Assembly (NCBI RefSeq): GCF_034006445.1
Contig: NZ_JAVESS010000001.1
Coordinates: forward strand, 62,001-126,000
From: Desulfovibrio sp.
GTDB lineage: Bacteria; Desulfobacterota; Desulfovibrionia; Desulfovibrionales; Desulfovibrionaceae
Length of the DNA: 64,000 nt
Direction of reading: 5' to 3'
Each line of letters starts with the position of its first letter. Positions within the stretch are counted from its first letter, which is position 1. Position numbers and translations under genes: made by a program. Shown here one piece after another: positions 43,475-52,344 of the stretch. The notes under the pieces are model-generated. The model did not search any database. It was given only the letters and a program-made list of their open reading frames with translations, and was not told where the DNA came from.

Positions 43475-45442
43475 TTAGGAGCTGTGGAGATTGGCGATAA
43501 TGTTCTTGAGATCCAGCGCCAGCGCGTTCAGTTTTTCGATGGCCAGGGCGGCGTGCCCGATCTCGTTCGTGGTGGTTTCGGCAATCATGCGAATCCGTTC
43601 CGATGAACGGACGATTCCTTCACTGCTGGCAGACTGCTCCTCAGAAGCGGTGGCAATGGAGCGGACCTGATCCGCCGTGTCAGAAACGATTTTTACAATG
43701 GCGTTCAGCGAGTGCTGCGCTTCGTCGGCCAGGGCGGTGCTTTTTTCTATGGTGGCGGAGGCCTTGTCCATAGCGGCCATGTTGTCTTCGGTTCCCTGCT
43801 GTATGTTCCGGATGGCCTTGTTAACGTCGCTGGTGGCGCCCATGGTTTTTTCAGCCAGCTTGCGCACTTCGTCAGCCACCACAGCGAAGCCGCGTCCGGT
43901 CTCACCCGCGCGGGCGGCTTCAATGGCCGCGTTCAGGGCCAGCAGGTTGGTCTGGTCGGCAATATCGGTAATCAGGTCCATGATCTGCTCAATGGACGCG
44001 ACACTTGTGCCAAGCGCATGCAATGACCGCTTCATGACCAGCGCTTCCTGATGGGCGGAGCCGGTGGCGGCCACCACCTCGCCCATGCGCCGACCCCCTT
44101 CAAAGGCGATGGCGCGGGCCTGTTCCGCGCCTGCGGCTGCGCCAGCGGCGTTGCGCGCCACATCCGTCACGGTGGAATTCATTTCTTCCATAGCAATGGA
44201 GACTTCCTGAATCTGGCCCTTCTGGTCTTCAGCGCCATCGCGTACGTGGGTCGTCTGCACCACGAGCGCGGCAACGGATTCCGTCAGCTGGCGTGAAATA
44301 CCTTCAGCCGTGCGCGCCGCATCCTGCATGGTAATAAGCAGGTTGTGCGCCGTGTCTTTTTCGCGTGCGGCCTCGCGCATGGCGTCATGGGCCTTTGCGG
44401 ATTCGGTTTTTGCCTGCGCCTCTTGCCGCGCGGCCTCCTCCATACTGGTGCGCAGCGTCGCCACCATGGTGGAAATGTCTTTACGCAGCGATTCCAGTTC
44501 AGCGGTAAAGCGCTCTTGTTCGCAAGCCTCGTACTGCCCGGAGGCAACCCTGCGCGAGCAGTTCTGGAGCCGCGCCAGCGAATTGAGAATGGAGCGGATG
44601 GCCCACAGGATAAGCCCGGCAAGCAGAAGTACCGTACCCAGTTCGGCCCCGTCCATCATGAAGGCTACCTGGTTGCGGACTTGTTGCAGTTCATTGGCGG
44701 CCTGAACGGCCAGTTCGTCCAGCAGGGGTTCCAGAGTCCGGCTCGTTTCCTGAAGTTCGCCCATGGTTTTTTCAAGCGCAGCGGCCCCTTTGCCGTATTC
44801 GGCAAAAGCGGAGCGGTAAGTTTCAAGCAAGCCCGTCAGCAACTCTTTACGATCTTGCGGGTATTTTTCAGATGCAGCGATTTTCTGGCGTAGCGCCGCT
44901 GTATCTTTTTCAAAAGATGCCAGATAGCTGGGGTCACCTCGCAGCATGAAGTCTTTTTCGCGGCGGCGCAGCATGAGCATGCCCGCCATAAGGGCATCAT
45001 CCCCCGCTGCCGAGAAAATGCTCTCTGCCTGATGGATGGCGGTGCGCAGTTTGCCGCTGAGCCCCTCATTTTCGTTGCGGCCCATGACCTGCACATCGGT
45101 GGCAGCTGTTCTGAACCTGTCACGGTAGCTTTGCAGCAGGGTTTTTGCCCCATTGCTGGCGCTGGACAGGTCTGGTTGGTCTTGCGCGACAGCCGAAAGG
45201 GTTTGCATGGCGCTGGAAACGGCAATGTCATTTTTTTCCAGCAGATCCAGCGCCTTTTTTGACAGGAAATCTTTTTCGGAACGGCGGGCTTCAAGCATGA
45301 ATATTTTTGCCTGCTGTGCGTTCAGGCTGGCCTGTAATGCCCTGTTTATTGTTTGCGTTCCAAAGTAGTTCACGAGGAAAACGGCCGTGAAACCAAGAAG
45401 CGCAACGATAAAAATTGTAAACAGCTTTTGCTTGATGCTCAT
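43475..45442 (-). CDS. Methyl-accepting chemotaxis protein
   Basis: A 655-aa chemoreceptor. The topology is an N-terminal membrane helix (8-30), a periplasmic helical ligand domain (about 31-270, with [15 protein letters not shown] and repeated [11 protein letters not shown] segments similar to a helical-bundle sensor), a second membrane helix (about 272-292), a HAMP-like linker (about 295-345) and the cytoplasmic signalling domain. The CheA/CheW-binding tip is [35 protein letters not shown]. No C-terminal CheR-tethering pentapeptide is present. The ligand is unknown. It is a single gene with mobile-type elements upstream. Confidence 0.95.
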   Translation of the reverse strand: MSIKQKLFTIFIVALLGFTAVFLVNYFGTQTINRALQASLNAQQAKIFMLEARRSEKDFLSKKALDLLEKNDIAVSSAMQTLSAVAQDQPDLSSASNGAKTLLQSYRDRFRTAATDVQVMGRNENEGLSGKLRTAIHQAESIFSAAGDDALMAGMLMLRRREKDFMLRGDPSYLASFEKDTAALRQKIAASEKYPQDRKELLTGLLETYRSAFAEYGKGAAALEKTMGELQETSRTLEPLLDELAVQAANELQQVRNQVAFMMDGAELGTVLLLAGLILWAIRSILNSLARLQNCSRRVASGQYEACEQERFTAELESLRKDISTMVATLRTSMEEAARQEAQAKTESAKAHDAMREAAREKDTAHNLLITMQDAARTAEGISRQLTESVAALVVQTTHVRDGAEDQKGQIQEVSIAMEEMNSTVTDVARNAAGAAAGAEQARAIAFEGGRRMGEVVAATGSAHQEALVMKRSLHALGTSVASIEQIMDLITDIADQTNLLALNAAIEAARAGETGRGFAVVADEVRKLAEKTMGATSDVNKAIRNIQQGTEDNMAAMDKASATIEKSTALADEAQHSLNAIVKIVSDTADQVRSIATASEEQSASSEGIVRSSERIRMIAETTTNEIGHAALAIEKLNALALDLKNIIANLHSS

Positions 45443-45531
45443 AACATACTTTTTTGCTATTGATTGCTGGCAGCGATATCGGGCTGCATAGGGAGTGCCT
45501 GTAAAACGGCATCTTGAGTATAGGGTCTTTA

Positions 45532-45679
45532 GGGACTGTTTCTAAATAATTCTTTTGTTCAATTGGCTGCGTCAAAAGGCCATTTTTTACTCTCGTCATG
45601 TACCGCAAAAGTACACTCCTTTCGTAAAAAGCCTTTTTCCTTGCCCTTTGCGCAAAATCATTAATTTGAAAACAGCCCC
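45532..45679. mobile_element. Family-C short inverted-repeat element, 148 bp
   Basis: The left end GGGACTGTTTCTAAATAAT and the complement of the right end GGGGCTGTTTTCAAATTAAT match at most positions, giving about 20-bp imperfect terminal inverted repeats. The interior includes CTCGTCATGTACCGCAAAAG and is AT-rich with no protein frame. It sits between the chemoreceptor start and a family-A element only 2 bp away. The flanks are TTTA and TTAG. It has the form of a MITE, a non-autonomous transposon remnant. Confidence 0.7.
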
Positions 45680-45681
45680 TT

Positions 45682-45833
45682 AGGAAGCACTGATTAAAGA
45701 GTTTCCTGGAAACGCGCAGTTATTTCCTTTGGTAAGGCGCGATTCTTTTTCAAGCAGAAGTGGACCCTTCCATCCTCGACTGTTTCAAAAAAAGTGAAGC
45801 AAGTCCGCCAAACGGAATAAATCAGCGCTTTCT
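45682..45833 (-). mobile_element. Family-A short element, full copy
   Basis: A 152-bp copy in inverse orientation to the copies at 47898 and 61445. The ends AGGAAGCACTGATT and AATCAGCGCTTTCT are near-complementary. The interior block around TTTCAAAAAAAGTGAAGC and CTTGCCAAAGGAAATA-type sequence is shared among all three. There is no coding frame. Confidence 0.8.
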
Positions 45834-46057
45834 TGAGAATCTGCGTCTCAAAGATCACACCCATCCGTGCCATGAAATATGCGTAGACGGACTTTTGCCT
45901 GCTTGAATGGGTAGGTCAGGCGTTAAATGCTCTAAAATATCCAGGAGCATGCCACCACTCGACCACAGGATGTGTTGTTTCAACACTGCCGGGAGTGGCG
46001 GGAAACCTTGTCTGGCACAAGCCGGATCCGGTTTGGCTGCTAAGTACAGAATTTGAA

Positions 46058-46095
46058 CCGGAATGACAAGCGCGGACGGGCGTGTGTCATTCCGG
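46058..46095 (-). terminator. Hairpin after the glycerol-1-phosphate dehydrogenase-like gene
   Basis: CCGGAATGACA (46058-46068) and TGTCATTCCGG (46085-46095) form an 11-bp perfect stem with a 16-nt loop. It begins 31 nt past the stop codon on the minus strand and is followed by a short T-rich stretch. The remaining gap (45834-46057) shows no gene. Confidence 0.55.
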
Positions 46096-46126
46096 CAGTG
46101 AAAAGCGCGCGCATCAGGCGGCAGGT

Positions 46127-47170
46127 CTATACAAAGCAGCCGGCCAGCAAGGGATCGTTGTCGAGGATGCGGAGCGTCTCGGGCAGCCAGTCCCGCAAAG
46201 AAAGCACGGTGAAAAAGTTTTCCTTCATGTCGGGGGCAAGTGCTATGGCGTGAAGCCACTCCTGCCTGGAGAAGGGGGCAGCGCGCACGGCATCCCAAAA
46301 ACCGGTCTTGGTAAAGACATGAGCCAGAAGTTCTGTGTTGCGCTCCTGAAACTTGCTGACAAAGTAGGCGGCCATGCCCACCTGGAGGCCGTGCAGGCGG
46401 GGGTGGGCGGACGTGGCGTCCAGGGCGTGCGAGATGAGGTGTTCGCTGCCGCTGGTGGGGCGCGAACTGCCGCAAATTTCCATGGCTATGCCGTTAAGCA
46501 TGAGGGCCGTGCCCAACAGGGCCATGCCCGAGGCATCGTGGGTGGGGTTGGCCAGAAACTGGTGCACAGTGGCGTCAGAAAGCAGGGCCGCCAGGTCGTT
46601 GACCGGCTCTCCCGTGTTGTGAAAGGACAGCTTCCAGTCATGAACTGCGGTGAGCTTGGCAACGAGGTCGCCCACGCCGGACAGCCAGAGCGCGCGAGGG
46701 GCGGAAAGGCACACGTCCACATCGATAATGACGCCCTGGGGCAGGGTGGCTGCCAGGGAGCGGCGTTTGCCGTGCATGGTCAGGCTTGATTGCGGGCTGC
46801 AAAATCCGTCATTGGAAAGAGACGTGGGCACGGCGAAATAAGGAAGGCGGGCCAGAAAGGCCAGATACTTGGCCATGTCCAGGGCCTTGCCGCCGCCAAG
46901 GCCCACAATGGCCATGGTCTTTTTGGGCAGCAGGGCGAACAGCTCCACCACGTTTTCAAAGCTGTTGTCGTCCACCTCAACCCAGGGGCCGGAGTGTATG
47001 CGGTTGTTTTCCAGCCCTTGCCGCGCCATTTGGGTGACCGCTTCGGGAAGTTGCCCGGACACCACAAGAACATCGGTAAAGCCGGAGCGGCTCAGGTAGG
47101 TGCCAAGGCGCGGCAGCGCGCCCGGCTTGATGCGCACAAGACTGGGGACGCGGATCTGGCTGTTGTTCAT
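46127..47170 (-). CDS. sn-Glycerol-1-phosphate dehydrogenase-like protein
   Basis: A 347-aa member of the iron/zinc-dependent alcohol dehydrogenase superfamily, closest in appearance to the glycerol-1-phosphate dehydrogenase (EgsA/AraM) branch. It has the nucleotide-binding AIVGLGGGKALDMAKYLA (about 88-105), followed by FAVPTSLSNDGFCSPQSSL, the family's PTS-x-S-x-DG motif, and metal ligands near SEHLISHALD and HGLQVGMAAYFVS. In archaea the enzyme makes sn-glycerol-1-phosphate; in Bacillus AraM supplies an unusual ether lipid. Its start overlaps the upstream HAD phosphatase gene by 4 nt. The physiological product here is unknown. Confidence 0.8.
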   Translation of the reverse strand: MNNSQIRVPSLVRIKPGALPRLGTYLSRSGFTDVLVVSGQLPEAVTQMARQGLENNRIHSGPWVEVDDNSFENVVELFALLPKKTMAIVGLGGGKALDMAKYLAFLARLPYFAVPTSLSNDGFCSPQSSLTMHGKRRSLAATLPQGVIIDVDVCLSAPRALWLSGVGDLVAKLTAVHDWKLSFHNTGEPVNDLAALLSDATVHQFLANPTHDASGMALLGTALMLNGIAMEICGSSRPTSGSEHLISHALDATSAHPRLHGLQVGMAAYFVSKFQERNTELLAHVFTKTGFWDAVRAAPFSRQEWLHAIALAPDMKENFFTVLSLRDWLPETLRILDNDPLLAGCFV

Positions 47171-47838
47171 TGGAGTTTACCTTGATTTTCCATGGCAAGC
47201 AGGGCGTCGGCCACATCCGACCAGACGGAAAAGGTGTGAAAATCTTCGTGGTAGCGGCCCAAAGCCACAGCCAGATCCGCCCGCGCAAAGCGCAGGTTCG
47301 GGGATACGCCAAGGGCTGCAGGCAGGTCGGCAAAGCCGTCGCCAGCAAAGGCGACCGTAAAACCACGGCGTATGTATGAGCGCACAATGCCCGCCTTGTC
47401 CACACCTGTTTCGGCGCAATAGAAGGGTGAGTCTGTGGGGGCCAGCATGCGCAGGCTGCCGTTGGGCTCATGGCTTGTGGGATTTGCGTAAACAGGAAGA
47501 CTGACCCCGGCTGCGGCCAGCACACGGCGGATGTACCAGTCGCATCCGGCGGAAGCCACCACGATTTCCCAGCCCGCCTCCCGCAGGCTGGCGACAGCGC
47601 TGCCGAGGCGTGGATCGGGCTGCATGGCCAGAGCCAGACGGTTCAACTCAGACTCCGGAGCGCGGAGCTTGGCGAAAATCTGCTGCAGGGCGGCCAGATG
47701 CGTGATTTTACCATCCCGGTATTCCTGCCAGGGGGCAATATCCTGGGGCGTCAGCAGGCTGCCGACCACCAGCTTATAAAAATCGTGCGCAGTGATGGTG
47801 CCGTCAAAGTCGGTCACGAGAATGCGGGGCCTGGGCAT
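47167..47838 (-). CDS. HAD-superfamily phosphatase
   Basis: A 223-aa haloacid dehalogenase-type hydrolase with motif I VTDFDGTIT (nucleophile Asp at about 10), motif II VVASAGCDWYI, motif III Lys in DKAGIVRSY and motif IV FAGDGFADLPAA. The cap and layout resemble the phosphoserine phosphatase/MtnX branch. It overlaps the downstream glycerol-1-phosphate-dehydrogenase-like gene (ATGA), so the two enzymes may act in one pathway, for example on a polyol phosphate. The substrate is not determined. Confidence 0.85.
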   Translation of the reverse strand: MPRPRILVTDFDGTITAHDFYKLVVGSLLTPQDIAPWQEYRDGKITHLAALQQIFAKLRAPESELNRLALAMQPDPRLGSAVASLREAGWEIVVASAGCDWYIRRVLAAAGVSLPVYANPTSHEPNGSLRMLAPTDSPFYCAETGVDKAGIVRSYIRRGFTVAFAGDGFADLPAALGVSPNLRFARADLAVALGRYHEDFHTFSVWSDVADALLAMENQGKLQ

Positions 47839-47881
47839 GCTTTTCTCCCTACGCGCGGGTTGATAAAGGGCTGCGACAACT

Positions 47882-48083
47882 GGAGCAGATTACCTTTAGG
47901 AAACGCTGATGTATTCCGTTTGGCGGACTTGCTTCACTTTTTTTGAACAGTCGAGGACGGAAGAGTCCACTCCTGCTTGAAAAAAGATTGCGCCTTGCCA
48001 AAGGAAATACCAGCGCGTTTCCAGGAGGCTCTTTAACCAGTGCTTCCTTTAAATGCTTCATCTTTCAAAGGTAAAATGCTCTA
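47882..48083. mobile_element. Family-B-type element split by a family-A insertion
   Basis: The outer pieces (GAGCAGATTACCTTTA at 47883-47898 and AAATGCTTCATC plus TTTCAAAGGTAAAATGCTCTA to 48083) join into a short family-B-like hairpin unit when the 47899-48047 insert and one TTTA are removed. The restored sequence aligns with the end of the B copy at 37618-37794. The last bases CTA (48081-48083) form the TAG stop of the ybaK gene. Confidence 0.7.
47898..48048 (+). mobile_element. Family-A short element with TTTA duplication
   Basis: A 151-bp copy with ends AGGAAACGCTGATG and CAGTGCTTCCT. The 4-bp sequence TTTA occurs on both sides (47895-47898 and 48048-48051), as expected of a target-site duplication. 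The interior is nearly the same as the copies at 61445 and, inverted, at 45682. There is no coding frame, so movement would need a transposase supplied elsewhere. Confidence 0.85.
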
Positions 48084-48575
48084 TGCGCCGGGGTTGCGGG
48101 CCAGTTCGGCCACAGTGCCATTCACGGCCCGCACAAGGTCTTCGGGGTTCAGAAAAATCTGCACGCCGCGCAGCCCCGCGCTTATGTAGATTTGCGGATG
48201 CGCAAGAGCGCTGACATCCAGGTATACGGGATAGTTCTTCTTGCCGCCCAGGGGGGAGCAGCCGCCACGCACGTAGCCTGTGAGGGGGCGCACGTCCTTG
48301 AGGGGCGTCATTTCCACATGCTTGTTGCCGGAAGCGGCGGCCAGGGCCTTGAGATTCAGTTCGGCATGGGCGGGGATGCACGCCATGAGCACGCCCGTTT
48401 TGTCGCCCCGTGCCACAAGGGTTTTGAATACAATATCCGGGGCGACCCCCAACTGGCGGGCCATGGTGACACCGGAGAGGTCGTTTTCATCCACGGCGAC
48501 CTGGTGCAGGGTATGGGCTATGCCCAGATTTTCCAGTTGCCGGGCGGCGTTGGTTTTGCTGATTTTGGGTGCCAT
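48081..48575 (-). CDS. ybaK: Cys-tRNA deacylase YbaK/EbsC family
   Basis: A 164-aa editing enzyme that removes Cys mischarged on tRNA-Pro (and Cys-tRNA-Cys in the EbsC type). Conserved features are the invariant Lys in DIVFKTLVARGD, the ACIPAHAELNLKALA strand and the GYVRGGCSPLGGKKNYPVYLD loop. Its stop codon TAG is supplied by the end of the split family-B element, so the C-terminus may have been changed slightly. It is not obviously in an operon. Confidence 0.93.
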   Translation of the reverse strand: MAPKISKTNAARQLENLGIAHTLHQVAVDENDLSGVTMARQLGVAPDIVFKTLVARGDKTGVLMACIPAHAELNLKALAAASGNKHVEMTPLKDVRPLTGYVRGGCSPLGGKKNYPVYLDVSALAHPQIYISAGLRGVQIFLNPEDLVRAVNGTVAELARNPGA

Positions 48576-48608
48576 TATTCTGTTATTGCGGCGGCTGAGG
48601 CGAAACGG

Positions 48609-50660
48609 TCAGGAGCGGTTGAGCCAGTGGGCCAGTGTTTTTCGCAAGGCCGCGAGGTTGACGGGTTTTGCAATGTGGTCGTTCATGCCGGAGCGCATGA
48701 TTTCGTCTACAGTTTCAGGCAGGGTCACGGCGGTCATGGCAATGATGGGCAGGTCTTTTTTGCCGGTTTTCATCTGCTGCCGGATTTCCCTGGTGGCGCT
48801 CATGCCGTCCATAACCGGCATATACACGTCCATAAGGACGGCGTCGTACGAGCCTGCCAGAGCCATGCGCACGGCTTCGCGCCCGTTACTGGCCAGGTCG
48901 TGCTCAATGTTGAGGTGGCGCAGCATGGCCTTGGCGATTTCCTGATTGATCTCATTGTCTTCCACCAGGAGGATTTTGAGATCCTCTGTGTTTTCCAGCG
49001 GCGGCACGTTGTGCGACTCATCGTCTGTCTGGCAAAAAACGTTGCGGGCTGGCGCGCAGGGGATGCACAGGTGGAACCGTGAACCGGTTCCGAGTTCGCT
49101 CTCGCACCACAGGCTGCCCTTCATGAGTTCCGCAATGCGTTTGCAGATGGTCAAGCCAAGCCCCGTGCCTCCGAAGCGGCGGCTGATGCTGGAGCTGGCC
49201 TGCGTGTACGGATCGAAAAGATGCCTCTGATATTCGCGGCTGATGCCCATGCCAGTGTCAGAAACCACAAAGTGCAGGCTATCGACTCCCTGAGTTTGTT
49301 CTCTCGCGATCCGCAGGCCAACGCTGCCTCTGGCCGTGAACTTGACGGCGTTGCTCATGAGGTTGAGCAGCACCTGTTTGAGCCGCAAGCCATCGCCCCA
49401 GAGCTTGAGGGGGACATCTTCCGCCAGTTCGCAGGTGTACTCAAGCCCCTTTTGCTCAAGGGGAAAACGTATTGAGGTGTGCACAAAGTCCAGGACTTCC
49501 TCGACCCTGAAGTTGACGTTTTCCAGCACCATCTTGTTGGCCTCGATTTTTGAGAGATCGAGGATATCGTTGATGATGGCGAGCAGATTGGTGGAAGAAG
49601 AGCGGATTTTGAGCAGGTAGTCCTTGAGTTCTCCGGCGGGGGCGCTTTGCAGGGCCAGATGGGTCAGGCCAATGATGCCATTGAGCGGCGTGCGTATTTC
49701 GTGGCTCATGTGGGCCAGAAACTCGCTTTTGGCCTGGGAGGCTATGACAGCCGACTGTTTTTCATGCCTGGTGCGGAGGATGTCGGTGACGTCCGTGGAA
49801 ATGGACAGGCGCACGGGTTTGTCGTTGTCCCACTTGATGACCTTGTCCACCACAGAATAGGTGCGTTTGGACAGTTCGTTCTGGTAGGTCCATTGATAGG
49901 GTTCGCCCGTTTCGCAAATGATGGAGTTGGTGCAGTAGGGGCATGGGCTGTCGCGGCCCATGAGTTTGCTGTAGCAGAATTCGTTTTCTGGATCGTCCGA
50001 GTCGGGAAAATTTTCCTGCACGCTTTTGTTGGAAAACAGTATTTTGTTGGTTTCCATGTCTATAATACAGACAGGATTGGAAAAAGCGTCCAGGATGTCG
50101 CGCAGTTGCCTGTGTTTCAGCCGTAACTGGCCGTAAAGGCGAAAATGCGTCAGCACCATGGCCAGGATATTGCCCAGCAGGTGGCAGATGCTGGTTTCTT
50201 CCACTGCCCATTGCTGTTCGGAGGCGCGCCGGGCAAGGCAGAGGCCACCACAAAGCTGGCCTTCGTGCAAAATGGGTATGCAGAAAGCAGACTTGATCTG
50301 GCGGGCCTGAAAGTTTGTTTTTTGCGGGCCTTCGGGCAGGTCTTCAACATCGGCGATGCAAATGCTTCTGTGTTCGCTGAAGGCTTGCAGTATGGGCTCC
50401 ATCTCAGCAAGATCGGGCGGGAGCAGGTTGCAGGCCATACTCTGCAGGGAGCTTGTCCAGATATATGGCTCTGCCCACTGGTCGTTGATGTACTCAACGA
50501 GGAGCACCTGGCCGCAGTGCAGGGTTTCGCCAATGCTGGACAGGCTGGCCCGCAGGAAAGGTTCCTTGCGATCGTGCAGGAGCGCTGAACTGGAAATTTC
50601 CAGTGCCAGAATCAGAGGATTGGCAAAAGGGCCGTCAGAGGCCTTGAAAGGGACTGACAT
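48609..50660 (-). CDS. Hybrid sensor histidine kinase/response regulator
   Basis: A 683-aa cytosolic hybrid kinase; no membrane segments are seen. Domains in order: GAF-type sensor (about 25-170, with [13 protein letters not shown] and [20 protein letters not shown]), PAS (about 185-300, with a CPYC Cys pair), HisKA with the phospho-His in [16 protein letters not shown] (about 320), HATPase with the N box ([10 protein letters not shown]), G1 (DTGMGIS) and G2 ([11 protein letters not shown]), and a receiver domain with Asp in [12 protein letters not shown] (about 615). No separate output regulator lies beside it. Confidence 0.95.
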   Translation of the reverse strand: MSVPFKASDGPFANPLILALEISSSALLHDRKEPFLRASLSSIGETLHCGQVLLVEYINDQWAEPYIWTSSLQSMACNLLPPDLAEMEPILQAFSEHRSICIADVEDLPEGPQKTNFQARQIKSAFCIPILHEGQLCGGLCLARRASEQQWAVEETSICHLLGNILAMVLTHFRLYGQLRLKHRQLRDILDAFSNPVCIIDMETNKILFSNKSVQENFPDSDDPENEFCYSKLMGRDSPCPYCTNSIICETGEPYQWTYQNELSKRTYSVVDKVIKWDNDKPVRLSISTDVTDILRTRHEKQSAVIASQAKSEFLAHMSHEIRTPLNGIIGLTHLALQSAPAGELKDYLLKIRSSSTNLLAIINDILDLSKIEANKMVLENVNFRVEEVLDFVHTSIRFPLEQKGLEYTCELAEDVPLKLWGDGLRLKQVLLNLMSNAVKFTARGSVGLRIAREQTQGVDSLHFVVSDTGMGISREYQRHLFDPYTQASSSISRRFGGTGLGLTICKRIAELMKGSLWCESELGTGSRFHLCIPCAPARNVFCQTDDESHNVPPLENTEDLKILLVEDNEINQEIAKAMLRHLNIEHDLASNGREAVRMALAGSYDAVLMDVYMPVMDGMSATREIRQQMKTGKKDLPIIAMTAVTLPETVDEIMRSGMNDHIAKPVNLAALRKTLAHWLNRS

Positions 50661-50769
50661 GCGGCGCGCTCCAAAAAGGTTAGCAAATTCTTGTGATAAT
50701 TAATCAGCATATCCGCTTGGAGTAAGAGGTGTCAATGAAAGAGGCTCTGTAGAGCCTTATTTTTCGAGG

Positions 50770-52344
50770 TTAAATCCAAAGTAAATTCAAGCGTTGGAAC
50801 AGTTCCTGACGCTTTTTTTGGTCATGGAGGCGCAGTCTTTCAAGCAGGCAAATAGCTTCGTCTTTAAGATGCTGCAAATCTTCATCATTTTTTAGCACTA
50901 TGTCGCAGGCAGCCATCTTGCGGTCTTCAGGCCACTGCCATGACTCGAGCGCGGCCATTTTTTCCTGATCCCAGCCTCTGGTTTCCGCTGTGCGCGCGCT
51001 GCGCAGGGGCAGGGGGCAGGAGACCCCCACGGTCAGGGGCGGCGGAGAAAACAACTGTTGCCAGCTGCATTCGAAATACAGGGGGATTTCCGCAGCGGCC
51101 AGCGGCGCGCCTGCCGCTTCCGTGCGCCGCCAGAAATCCTCCAGGGCTTGCCGGGTCAGGGCATGAACAACCTGTTCCACATCGCGGCGCAAGACCATGT
51201 CTTGCTGCATGGCGGCAAGAAGCGCCTTTCTGTTTACAGCCCCGTCCGCCTCAAGCAGGCTGCCGCCGTGCAGGCGTCCTATCCACTGGCTGCCAGCGCC
51301 GCCAGGGGCGTAGAGGTCTGCCACAATAGCATCGGCGCTGACAACGGGCACGCCCATCTGGCCCAGAAGGGCCGTGAGGGCGGATTTACCGCTGCCGGGG
51401 TTACCTGTAACAATCAGCCTCTGCATGCGCAGGTTGGCTTTCAGGGCCGCATCGGGCATGTCTTGCGGCGGCGGGCAGGTAAAGCTCATGGTTTCATTGC
51501 TGACAGGATGGGCAAATGTCAGCCGCCATGCGTGCAGCATCTGGCGCGGGGCCATGGCCTGCACTGCCTTGGGTGCGTAGAGTTTGTCGCCCAGCAAGGG
51601 GTATCCCAGATGGGACATATGCACCCGGATCTGATGGGTGCGGCCGGTATGGATGCGTACGGCCAGCAGTGAAACGCTGTTATCTTCTGAATGCCAGAGC
51701 CGCCGCCATTCCGTATGGGCGTTTCTGCCGCCCCTGTTCTCTGGAACAACCGCCATTTTTACCTTGGCCGTGGGGTGACGCCCCACAGGTTCAAGGCATT
51801 GACCACTCAAAGGGGGAAGCCCGGCCACAAGGGCCAGGTATTCCTTGTGAACCTGACGATCAGCAAAGGCCTGACTGAGGATGAGTCGATCGGTCTCGGT
51901 CAGGGCCACAACCAGCAGGCCGCTGGTATCCTTGTCCAGCCGGTGCACAATGCCAGGCCGTTGCCCCTCAATCTTACCAAGTTGTGGAAAACGTGCAAGC
52001 AGTCGTTGCACCAGCGTCTGTTCCGGGCAGGAGGGGCAGGGGTGCACGGTGAGGCCTGCGGGTTTGTTGCAAACCACCAGGTGCTCGTCATGCCAGAGCA
52101 CTTCCAGTTCCCCGTCTTCAGGCGCAAGCTGGCCCGATACTTCCGGCAGGTGGAACTCGACCACCTGCCCTGTTTTCACCTTGGCTGCCGGTTTGGTTTC
52201 GGCCTGGTCGTCCACCGTGCAGTGGCCGGACTGAATGGCTTTCTGCAAGGCCGCCCGCGACATGTCCGGCTGCGCGGCGCTCAGTATGCGGTCAAGCCTC
52301 TGGCCCGCCTGCGCGGCTGTGATTTCCAGTTGCAGGCGGTTCAC
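50770..52344 (-). CDS. Fused RluA-type pseudouridine synthase and dephospho-CoA kinase
   Basis: A 524-aa two-domain protein. The N-terminal half (about 1-300) is an RluA/RluD-type pseudouridine synthase with an S4 RNA-binding domain (about 13-75) and the catalytic block HRLDKDTSG (134-142, nucleophile Asp137), followed by HTGRTHQIRVHM. The C-terminal 217 residues are a dephospho-CoA kinase (CoaE) with P-loop GNPGSGKS (314-321) and the VVSADAIVADLYAPGGAG segment. This joins tRNA/rRNA modification and the last step of CoA synthesis in one chain, so it is probably the cell's CoaE. It overlaps the upstream NlpC/P60 gene by 4 nt. Confidence 0.93.
   Translation of the reverse strand: MNRLQLEITAAQAGQRLDRILSAAQPDMSRAALQKAIQSGHCTVDDQAETKPAAKVKTGQVVEFHLPEVSGQLAPEDGELEVLWHDEHLVVCNKPAGLTVHPCPSCPEQTLVQRLLARFPQLGKIEGQRPGIVHRLDKDTSGLLVVALTETDRLILSQAFADRQVHKEYLALVAGLPPLSGQCLEPVGRHPTAKVKMAVVPENRGGRNAHTEWRRLWHSEDNSVSLLAVRIHTGRTHQIRVHMSHLGYPLLGDKLYAPKAVQAMAPRQMLHAWRLTFAHPVSNETMSFTCPPPQDMPDAALKANLRMQRLIVTGNPGSGKSALTALLGQMGVPVVSADAIVADLYAPGGAGSQWIGRLHGGSLLEADGAVNRKALLAAMQQDMVLRRDVEQVVHALTRQALEDFWRRTEAAGAPLAAAEIPLYFECSWQQLFSPPPLTVGVSCPLPLRSARTAETRGWDQEKMAALESWQWPEDRKMAACDIVLKNDEDLQHLKDEAICLLERLRLHDQKKRQELFQRLNLLWI

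Noticed and set aside
45855..46475. A 206-aa Pro/His-rich minus-strand frame
   Set aside because: It overlaps the 3' end of the dehydrogenase-like gene in another frame and runs through a terminator hairpin. It has no recognisable start signal.
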